This document shows, piece by piece, positions 34,301 to 46,300 of a DNA stretch of 64,000 nt (position 1 is the first letter of the stretch; each line of letters opens with the position of its first letter). Position numbers and translations under genes: made by a program. The stretch covers positions 2,703,501 through 2,767,500 of the forward strand of contig CANJKZ010000820.1 in NCBI GenBank assembly GCA_947471745.1, read 5' to 3'. The notes under the pieces are model-generated. The model saw only the letters and a program-made list of their open reading frames with translations. It was not told the DNA's origin and did not search any database. This stretch comes from Closterium sp. Naga37s-1. Taxonomy: Eukaryota > Streptophyta > Zygnematophyceae > Desmidiales > Closteriaceae.

Positions 34301-37300
34301 CCTCACCATCATCCTGCCATCTCACCATCATCCTGCCATCTCACCATCATCCTGCCATCTCACCATCATCCTGCCATCTCACCATCATCCTGCCAGCTCA
34401 CCATCATCCTGCCACCTCACCATCATCCTGCCACCTCACCATCATCCTGCCATCTCACCATCATCCTGCCATCTCACCATCATCCTGCCATCTCACCATC
34501 ATCCTGCCATCTCACCATCATCCTGCCATCTCACCATCATCCTGCCATCTCACCATCATCCTGCCACCTCACCATCATCCTGTCATCTCACCATCATCCT
34601 GCCAGCTCACCATCATCCTGCCATTTCACCATCATCCTGCCATCTCACCATCATCCTGCCAGCTCACCATCATCCTGCCACCTCACCATCATCCTGCCAC
34701 CTCACCATCATCCTGCCACCCCACCATCATCCTGCCACCTCACCATCATCCTGCCACCTCACCATCATCCTGCCATCTCACCATCATCCTGCCATCTCAC
34801 CATCATCCTGCCACCTCACCATCATCCTGCCACCTCACCATCATCCTGCCACCTCACCATCATCCTGCCACCTCACCATCATCCTGCCACCTCACCATCA
34901 TCCTGCCACCTCACCATCATCCTGCCATCTCACCATCATCCTGCCACCTCACATCATCCTGCCACCTCACCATCATCCTGCCACCTCACCATCATCCTGC
35001 CATCTCACCATCATCCTGCCATCTCACCATCATCCTGCCACCTTACCATCATCCTGCCACCTTACCATCATCCTGCCAGCTCACCATCATCCTGCCAGCT
35101 CACCATCCTGCCAGCTCACCATCATCCTGCCATCTCACCATCATCCTGCCAGCTCACCATCATCATGCCACCTCACCATCATCCTGCCACCTCACCATCA
35201 TCCTGCCACCTCACCATCATCCTGCCATCTCACCATTATCCTGCCACCTCACCATTATCCTGCCACCTCACCATCATCCTGCCACCTCACCATCATCCTG
35301 CCACCTCACCATCATCCTGCCACCTCACCATCATCCTGCCACCTCACCATCATCCTGCCACCTCACCATCATCCTGCCACCTCACCATCATCCTGCCACC
35401 TCACCATCATCCTGCCACCTCACCATCATCCTGCCACCTCACCATCATCCTGCCACCTCACCATCATCCTGCCACCTCACCATCATCCTGCCACCTCACC
35501 ATCATCCTGCCACCTCACCATCATCCTGCCACCTCACCATCATCCTGCCACCTCACCATCATCCTGCCACCTCACCATCATCCTGCCACCTCACCATCAT
35601 CCTGCCATCTCACCATCATCCTGCCACCTCACCATCATCCTGCCATGTGACCATCATCCTGCCATCTCACCATCATCCTGCCATCTCACCATCATCCTGC
35701 CACCTCACCATCATCCTGCCATCTCATCATCATCTTGCCATCTCACCATCATCCTGCCACCTCACCATCATCCTGCCATCTCACCATCATCCTGCCACCT
35801 CACCATCATCCTGCCATCTCACCATCATCCTGCCACCTCACCATCATCCTGCCATGTGACCATCATCCTGCCATCTCACCATCATCCTGCCATCTCACCA
35901 TCATCCTGCCATCTCACCATCATCCTGCCATCTCACCATCATCCTGCCACCTCACCATCATCCTGCCACCTCACCATCATCCTGCCATCTCACCATCATC
36001 CTGCCATCTCACCATCATCCTGCCATCTCACCATCATCCTGCCATCTCACCATCATCCTGCCAGCTCACCATCATCCTGCCACCTCACCATCATCCTGCC
36101 ATCTCACCATCATCCTGCCATCTCACCATCATCCTGCCATCTCACCATCATCCTGCCAGCTCACCATCATCCTGCCATCTCACCATCATCCTGCCATCTC
36201 ACCATCATCCTGCCACCTCACCATCATCCTGTCATCTCACCATCATCCTGCCAGCTCACCATCATCCTGCCATTTCACCATCATCCTGCCATCTCACCAT
36301 CATCCTGCCAGCTTACATCATCCTGCCACCTCACCATCATCCTGCCACCCCACCATCATCCTGCCACCTCACCATCATCCTGCCACCTCACCATCATCCT
36401 GCCATCTCACCATCATCCTGCCATCTCACCATCATCCTGCCACCTCACCATCATCCTGCCATCTCACCATCATCCTGCCACCTCACCATCATCCTGCCAC
36501 CTCACCATCATCCTGCCACCTCACCATCATCCTGCCACCTCACCATCATCCTGCCATCTCACCATCATCCTGCCACCTCACATCATCCTGCCACCTCACC
36601 ATCATCCTGCCACCTCACCATCATCCTGCCACCTCACCATCATCCTGCCATCTCACCATCATCCTGCCATCTCACCATCATCCTGCCACCTTACCATCAT
36701 CCTGCCACCTTACCATCATCCTGCCACCTTACCATCATCCTGCCATCTCACCATCATCCTGCCAGCTCACCATCATCCTGCCAGCTCACCATCATGCCAC
36801 CTCACCATCATCCTGCCACCTCACCATCATCCTGCCAGCTCACCATCATCCTGCCAGCTCACCATCATCATGCCACCTCACCATCATCCTGCCACCTCAC
36901 CATCATCCTGCCACCTCACCATCATCCTGCCATCTCACCATCATCCTGCCATCTCACCATCATCCTGCCACGTCACCATCATCCTGCCACGTCACCATCA
37001 TCCTGCCACCTCACCATCATCCTGCCACCTCACCATCATCCTGCCACCTCACGATCATCCTGCCACCTCACCATCATCCTGCCACCTCACCATCATCCTG
37101 CCACCTCACCATCATCCTGCCACCTCACCATCATCCTGCCACCTCACCATCATCCTGCCACCTCACCATCATCCTGCCACCTCACCATCATCCTGCCACC
37201 TCACCATCATCCTGCCACCTCACCATCATCCTGCCACCTCACCATCATCCTGCCACCTCACCATCATCCTGCCATCTCACCATCATCCTGCCACCTCACC

Positions 37301-40300
37301 ATCATCCTGCCATGTCACCATCATCCTGCCATCTCACCACCATCCTGCCATCTCACCATCATCCTGCCACCTCACCATCATCCTGCCATCTCATCATCAT
37401 CCTGCCATCTCACCATCATCCTGCCACCTCACCATCATCCTGCCATCTCACCATCATCCTGCCACCTCACCATCATCCTGCCACCTCACCATCATCCTGC
37501 CACCTCACCATCATCCTGCCACCTCACCATCATCCTGCCACCTCACCATCATCCTGCCATCTCACCATCATCCTGCCATCTCACCATCATCCTGTCAGCT
37601 CACCATCATCCTGCCATCTCACCATCATCCTGCCATCTCACCATCATCCTGCCAGCTCACCATCATCCTGCCATCTCACCATCATCATGCCATCTCACCA
37701 TCATCATGCCACCTCACCATCATCCTGCCATCTCACCATCATCCTGCCACCTCACCATCATCCTGCCATCTCACCATCATCCAGCCACCTCACCATCATC
37801 CTGCCACCTCACCATCATCCTGCCACCTCACCATCATCCTGCCACCTCACCATCATCCTGCCACCTCACCATCATCCTGCCACCTCACCATCATCCTGCC
37901 ACCTCACCATCATCCTGCCACCTCACCATCATCCTGCCACCTCACCATCATCCTGCCACCTCACCATCATCCTGCCACCTCACCATCATCCTGCCATCTC
38001 ACCATCATCCTGCCACCTCACCATCATCTTGCCACCTCACCATCATCCTGCCACCTCACCATCATCCTGCCACCTCACCATCATCCTGCCACCTCACCAT
38101 CATCCTGCCACCTCACCATCATCCTGCCACCTCACCATCATCCTGCCACCTCACCATCATCCTGCCACCTCACCATCATCCTGCCACCTCACCATCATCC
38201 TGCCACCTCACCATCATCCTGCCATGTCACCACCATCCTGCCATGTCACCACCATCCTGCCATCTCACCATCATCCTGCCACCTCATCATCATCCTGCCA
38301 TCTCATCATCATCCTGCCATCTCACCATCATCCTGCCACCTCACCATCATCTTGCCATCTCACCATCATCCTGCCACCTCACCATCATCCTGCCACCTCA
38401 CCATCATCCTGCCAGCTCACCATCATCATGCCACCTCACCATCATCATGCCACCTCACCATCATCTTGCCACCTCACCATCATCCTGCCACCTCACCATC
38501 ATCCTGCCACCTCACCATCATCCTGCCACCTCACCATCATCCTGCCATCTCACCATCATCCTGCCACCTCACCATCATCCTGCCACCTCACCATCATCCT
38601 GCCACCTCACCATCATCCTGCCACCTCACCATCATCCTGCCACCTCACCATCATCCTGCCACCTCACCATCATCCTGCCACCTCACCATCATCTTGCCAC
38701 CTCACCATCATCCTGCCACCTCACCATCATCCTGCCACCTCACCATCATCCTGCCACCTCACCATCATCCTGCCATCTCACCATAATCCTGCCACCTCAC
38801 CATCATCCTGCCACCTCACCATCATCCTGCCATCTCACCATCATCCTGCCACCTCACCATCATCCTGCCATGTCACCATCATCCTGCCATCTCACCATCA
38901 TCCTGCCATCTCACCATCATCCTGCCATCTCACCATCATCCTGCCATCTCACCATCATCCTGCCATCTCACCATCATCCTGCCATCTCACCATCATCCTG
39001 CCACCTCACCATCATCCTGCCACCTCACCATCATCCTGCCATCTCACCATCATCCTGCCATCTCACCATCATCCTGCCACCTCACCATCATCCTGCCACC
39101 TCACCATCATCCTGCCACCTCACCATCATCCTGCCACCTCACCATCATCCTGCCACCTCACCATCATCCTGCCACCTCACCATCATCCTGCCACCTCACC
39201 ATCATCCTGCCACCTCACCATCATCCTGCCACCTCACCATCATCCTGCCACCTCACCATCATCCTGCCACCTCACCATCATCCTGCCACCTCACCATCAT
39301 CCTGCCACCTCACCATCATCCTGCCATCTCACCATCATCCTGCCATCTCACCATCATCCTGCCACCTCACCATCATCCTGCCATCTCACCATCATCCTGC
39401 CATCTCACCATCATCCTGCCATCTCACCATCATCCTGCCATCTCACCATCATCCTGCCATCTCACCATCATCCTGCCACCTCACCATCATCCTGCCATCT
39501 CACCATCATCCTGCCATCTCACCATCATCCTGCCATCTCACCATCATCCTGCCATCTCACCATCATCCTGCCAGCTCACCATCATCCTGCCACCTCACCA
39601 TCATCCTGCCACCTCACCATCATCCTGCCATCTCACCATCATCCTGCCATCTCACCATCATCCTGCCATCTCACCATCATCCTGCCATCTCACCATCATC
39701 CTGCCATCTCACCATCATCCTGCCATCTCACCATCATCCTGCCACCTCACCATCATCCTGTCATCTCACCATCATCCTGCCAGCTCACCATCATCCTGCC
39801 ATTTCACCATCATCCTGCCATCTCACCATCATCCTGCCAGCTCACCATCATCCTGCCACCTCACCATCATCCTGCCACCTCACCATCATCCTGCCACCCC
39901 ACCATCATCCTGCCACCTCACCATCATCCTGCCACCTCACCATCATCCTGCCATCTCACCATCATCCTGCCATCTCACCATCATCCTGCCACCTCACCAT
40001 CATCCTGCCACCTCACCATCATCCTGCCACCTCACCATCATCCTGCCACCTCACCATCATCCTGCCACCTCACCATCATCCTGCCACCTCACCATCATCC
40101 TGCCACCTCACCATCATCCTGCCATCTCACCATCATCCTGCCACCTCACATCATCCTGCCACCTCACCATCATCCTGCCACCTCACCATCATCCTGCCAT
40201 CTCACCATCATCCTGCCATCTCACCATCATCCTGCCACATTACCATCATCCTGCCACCTTACCATCATCCTGCCAGCTCACCATCATCCTGCCAGCTCAC

Positions 40301-43300
40301 CATCATCCTGCCAGCTCACCATCCTGCCAGCTCACCATCATCCTGCCATCTCACCATCATCCTGCCAGCTCACCATCATCATGCCACCTCACCATCATCC
40401 TGCCACCTCACCATCATCCTGCCACCTCACCATCATCCTGCCATCTCACCATTATCCTGCCACCTCACCATTATCCTGCCACCTCACCATCATCCTGCCA
40501 CCTCACCATCATCCTGCCACCTCACCATCATCCTGCCATCTCACCATCATCCTGCCACCTCACCATCATCCTGCCACCTCACCATCATCCTGCCACCTCA
40601 CCATCATCCTGCCACCTCACCATCATCCTGCCACCTCACCATCATCCTGCCACCTCACCATCATCCTGCCACCTCACCATCATCCTGCCACCTCACCATC
40701 ATCCTGCCACCTCACCATCATCCTGCCACCTCACCATCATCCTGCCACCTCACCATCATCCTGCCACCTCACCATCATCCTGCCACCTCACCATCATCCT
40801 GCCACCTCACCATCATCCTGCCACCTCACCATCATCCTGCCACCTCACCATCATCCTGCCATCTCACCATCATCCTGTCAGCTCACCATCATCCTGCCAT
40901 CTCACCATCATCCTGCCATCTCACCATCATCCTGCCAGCTCACCATCATCCTGCCATCTCACCATCATCCTGCCATCTCACCATCATCATGCCACCTCAC
41001 CATCATCATGCCACCTCACCATCATCCTGCCACCTCACCATCATCCTGCCACCTCACCATCATCCTGCCACCTCACCATCATCCTGCCACCTCACCATCA
41101 TCCTGCCACCTCACCATCATCCTGCCATCTCACCATCATCCTGCCACCTCACCATCATCCTGCCACCTCATTATCATCCTGCCACCTCACCATCATCCTG
41201 CCACCTCACCATCATCCTGCCACCTCACCATCATCCTGCCACCTCACCATCATCCTGCCATCTCACCATCATCCTGCCACCTCACCATCATCTTGCCACC
41301 TCACCATCATCCTGCCATCTCACCATCATCCTGCCACCTCACCATCATCCTGCCACCTCACCATCATCCTGCCACCTCACCATCATCCTGCCATCTCACC
41401 ATAATCCTGCCACCTCACCATCATCCTGCCACCTCACCATCATCCTGCCATCTCACCATCATCCTGCCACCTCACCATCATCCTGCCATGTCACCATCAT
41501 CCTGCCATCTCACCATCATCCTGCCACCTCACCATCATCCTGCCATCTCATCATCATCCTGCCATCTCACCATCATCCTGCCACCTCACCATCATCCTGC
41601 AATCTCACCATCATCCTGCCACCTCACCATCATCCTGCCACCTCACCATCATCCTGCCAGCTCACCATCATCCTGCCATCTCACCATCATCCTACCAGCT
41701 CACCATCATCCTGCCAGCTCACCATCATCCTGCCATCTCACCATCATCCTGCCAGCTCACCATCATCCTGCCATCTCACCATCATCCTGCCATCTCACCA
41801 TCATCCTGCCAGCTCACCATCATCCTGCCATCTCACCATCATCCTGCCAGCTCACCATCATCCTGCCATCGCACCATCATCCTGCCATCTCACCATCATC
41901 CTGCCACCTCACCATCATCCTGCCATCTCACCATCATCCTGCCAGCTCACCATTATCCTGCCATCTCACCATCATCCTGCCATCTCACCATCATCCTGCC
42001 ACCTCACCATCATCCTGCCACCTCACCATCATCCTGCCATCTCACCATCATCCTGCCATCTCACCATCATCCTGCCAGCTCACCATCATCCTGCCATCTC
42101 ACCATCATCCTGCCATCTCACCATCATCCTGCCTGCTCACCATCATCCTGCCACCTCACCATCATCCTGCCACCTCACCATCATCCTGCCATCTCACCAT
42201 CATCCTGCCATCTCACCATCATCCTGCCATCTCACCATCATCATGCCAGCTCACCATCATCCTGCCACCTCACCATCATCCTGCCACCTCACCATCATCC
42301 TGCCATCTCACCATCATCCTGCCATCTCACCATCATCCTGCCATCTCACCATCATCCTGCCAGCTCACCATCATCCTGCCATCTCACCATCATCCTGCCA
42401 TCTCACCATCATCCTGCCACCTCACCATCATCCTGCCATCTCACCATCATCCTGCCACCTCACCATCATCCTGCCACCTCACCATCATCCTGCCATCTCA
42501 CCATCATCCTGCCATCTCACCATCATCCTGCCATCTCACCATCATCCTGCCAGCTCACCATCATCCTGCCATCTCACCATCATCCTGCCATCTCACCATC
42601 ATCCTGCCATCTCACCATCATCCTGCCATCTCACCATCATCTTGCCATCTCACCATCATCCTGCCATCTCACCATCATCCTGCCATCTCACCATCATCCT
42701 GCCATCTCACCATCATCCTGCCATCTCACCATCATCCTGCCAGCTCACCATCATCCAGCTGCAAGCCGCGGCAGAACTCCCCAGTGTCGCTGAACACAAG
42801 CCCGCGCCCCACGCCCTCCGCACCTTCTTCCTCCCCACCCTCCGCGCCCTCCCCTTCCCCGTCGCCCCCCCGCCTCCTCACACGCCCCACCTGCTTCACC
42901 CGTGCCAGCACCAGAGCCTCGCCCCTCACTGCTGGGCCCACCCCCGCACCGCCCGCACCACTCCCAGCTCCCACGTCCGCCTCCTCTTTCACCTTCCCCA
43001 CGTCACCCCCACCCCCATCCCCAGCGGCAGCGGCAGCGGCCCTGGCAGCAGCGGCGTGCTCCTCTTGCCGGCGTCTGAGGGCGAGCTGTCGGGTGCGCTG
43101 CAGCGACCGCTGCAGGTCCTCATCGTCATCGCCTATCACCACCGTGTCATCCCCCTCCCCCTCCTCCCCCTCTTCCTCCCCCTCTTCCTCCTCCTCTTCC
43201 CCCTCCCGTCCCGCCTCCTCGCCCTCGCCCTTCTCCTGCTCCTCCTCTTCCCTCTTCACCACCGTCCCTTCACCCCCTTCCTCCCACCCACCCTTCCCCC

Positions 43301-46300
43301 CCGCGCGCCCATCCACATCCATCTCCTCTTTCACAACCCCCCTCTCCTCCCTGCCACCCACTCCACCCTCCTCCCCTGCGCCCCCTTCCCTCTCCCCCTT
43401 CAGCGCCATCGAGGCCTGCACAGCCTTGGCCTTGGCGCTCTCATACGCCGCCCGCCCGCCCCTCTCCTCCCTCGCCTGCTCCTCCTTCCGCCTCGCCGTC
43501 ACCCCCGTCTCTCCCTCCCCGTCCCTCCGCCCCAGATCCGAACCTCTCCCCAAACCTGCCGCCCGAGCCTGCGCCTCCAGCTTATCCAAATCTAATTTCT
43601 CCTTCTTCCTCTTTTTCTTCATCATACCCGCTCCTCCCTCCCCTGCTCCACCCTCCCCCTCCTCACCGCCCTCCTCCCCCCCTCGTCGCCTTCGGCTCTC
43701 CTTCTTCCGCTTTGGCTTTCGGAACTGTGCTGCCGCCCGCCGCTGCTCCATCTCCTCCGCCGTCAGGAAGTCGCTCGCCACCTTTGGGCTGGCAAAACTT
43801 GTCCCATCCGCCCCTCCCCCGAACGTGGTGCTGCCAAGAGCGTGCGGGGCAGGGGGGAGCGCGCTTGCTGCGCCCTGCAGCCTGCTGCGCACCTGGCGAG
43901 AAGGGGAAGGGAAGGGGACGGGCGGGGGGAACGTGGGGGAAAGGTGAGTAGAAGAGACAAGCTTCAAATGCAGACTCTTGCGAACATGCACTGAGGGAGA
44001 GTGGAGGGACGAGTGAGGGGAGTGAGGGATGGAGAAGGGCATGGAGAAGAGGGAGGGGAGTGAGGGATGGAGAAGGGCATGGATAAGAGGGAGGGGAGTG
44101 AGGGATGGAGAAGGGCATGGATAAGAGGGAGGGGAGTGAGGGATGGAGAAGGGCATGGATAAGAGGGAGGGGAGTGAGGGATGGAGAAGGGCATGGAGAA
44201 GAGGGAGGGGAGTGAGGGATGGAGAAGGGCATGGATAAGAGGGAGGGGAGTGAGGGATGGAGAAGGGCATGGATAAGAGGGAGGGGAGTGAGGGATGGAG
44301 AAGGGCATGGATAAGAGGGAGGGGAGTGAGGGATGGAGAAGGGCATGGATAAGAGGGAGGGGAGTGAGGGATGGAGAAGGGCATGGATAAGAGGGAGGGG
44401 AGTGAGGGATGGAGAAGGGCATGGATAAGAGGGAGGGGAGTGAGGGATGGAGAAGGGCATGGATAAGAGGGAGGGGAGTGAGGGATGGAGAAGGGCATGG
44501 ATAAGAGGGAGGGGAGTGAGGGATGGAGAAGGGCATGGATAAGAGGGAGGGGAGTAGGGACAAGAGGAGGAAGGAGGGAGCGGGGCAGCGGGGTCATACT
44601 TGAGGGGGATGCTACCAGAGTGGAGGAGAGGGTGGGAGCAACAAAGGAGTCCGTGAGGCGACCCAGGACCAGGATTGCGATGTCAACTCTTCACGGCTTC
44701 TAACAGAGAGGGAGGGTTGGAACTTGGAAGGATGGGTGCACCTCTGCCCCCCCTTTCGTCTTCTCTCCCTCTCGCCCCGCCTCTCCCCTCCCCCTCGCCT
44801 CTCCCCTCCCCCACGCCTCACCTCCCCCTTGCCCTCACCCCTCCTCGCCTGGCTTGCCCTCACCTGGTCCAGTCGCGAGCGAGTGGCCTCGTCCAGCCCG
44901 CCTGAACCGTCCAACACTATCCCCTGCCGCCATGTGCCCACCACAGCCATACCACGCCACACCACGCCACACCACGCCACACCACGCCACGCCATGCAGA
45001 ACAGAGTTGGCAAGGGAAAGAGGGGAGAGTGGGGGGAGGTAGGGGTGATGAGCGCATGGGCAAGAGAATAGGGGCGCCGTTCACGGCCTGCACTGCACGC
45101 AATGGTCGTCATGGATCGCTTGCCCTTCCAACCCCTCTCTGCCATCGCATCCCCACTGCTCACCCCTGGTGCAGCTCACTGACCTCGTCCTCCTGCCCGT
45201 CGTCGTACTGCGGCAGCATGGGCTTCTTCTCTCCCTCGTCCTCTGCGAACCTGCTCCTCGTGGGGAAGGCAAGGGGGACGAGAGGCAGGGAGGGCAGGAA
45301 GGGTGAGGGGCAGGGAGGGAAGGGGGAACGAGAGGCAGGGAGGGCGAGAGGCAGGGAGGGCGAGAGGCAAGGAGGGCGAGAGGCAGTGGATGGGGGAGGC
45401 AGTAAATGAGAGAGACAGGTCGTTGGAGCGTGCTTCTGACTTGTCTCTGTGACAGCACTCCATTCCAACCTTTCCCAGCCCCCCAAGCAGGTCGACAGCA
45501 CAGCACTGCCCCTCTCATCTCACTTGTCGGCAATGCTGGTGGTCTTCTTAGCAGCGCGGTACGCCTTGTCTCGCCGGCTCTGCTCCGCCACCTCCACGTT
45601 CTCCAACTCGTCCTCCTCTGCTCGCGCGCCGCACACAGTACGCCATGCCCGGGAACGGAGGGGGAAGAGGCGGGGGATAGAGATGGTTAGTAGCGGACAA
45701 AAAAATACTGAAGCACAAAAAAGTGGGTGCGAGCGTAAGGAGAGGAAGACGACAAGACGGAGATAGATGGAGACACAGAAACCAGCAACATTGAGATGCT
45801 CTCCTCCTTTGGTGTGTGCCTGCCCGCAGCAGTACCTTCATTGACGTCGTCCCCCGCGAGAATAGAGGCGTCCTTGAGCGTGAGCACCACGGCCGCGCCC
45901 TCCTGCAGCACCGCGCCCACCCCGTGCCTCACCCTCAGCCCCGCCAGGTCGCCTGCAATGGTCGGGGAAGGGCGTACGGAGGGAGGCAGCAAGGGGAGAG
46001 GGGAGGAGAGAAGGAGAAGGAATGGGTGAGGGAGGAAGTGAGGCAGATGGCAATGGGGAGGAGACAGAGCGTGGGTTTGGGGAGGAAAAGGAAGTCGAGG
46101 CGAAGGAGGAAAGATCAAAGGCACGACGTGGGTGGGAGGGCGAGGGAGAGGCAGCAGCAGCAGGAAGCGCGCATGACGGGTGTGTGCGGAGCGGATGGGC
46201 TTGCGAGTCGAGTCCAGAGGCACGGTGCCCACAGCAGGCGAGGACGCGGGAGAGGGAGAAAGAGGGGGGGGAGAGGAGTGGTGATGGTGCGGGTGGGGCG

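Noticed and set aside
19688..42760. Possible CRISPR array
   Set aside because: Units are contiguous with no spacers, and the context is a eukaryotic intron.
18889..43947. Very long plus-strand ORFs (up to 5,433 codons) of HHHPA/SPSSCHL repeats
   Set aside because: They arise from a 19-bp tandem repeat without stops and lie antisense to a well-supported spliced gene; all three frames encode the same repeat.
43964..44563. Pro/Ser/Leu-rich minus-strand frames of 200-265 codons
   Set aside because: They read the 38-bp array in SART1 intron 6. The splice sites at 44863 and 43893 join in phase and remove it.
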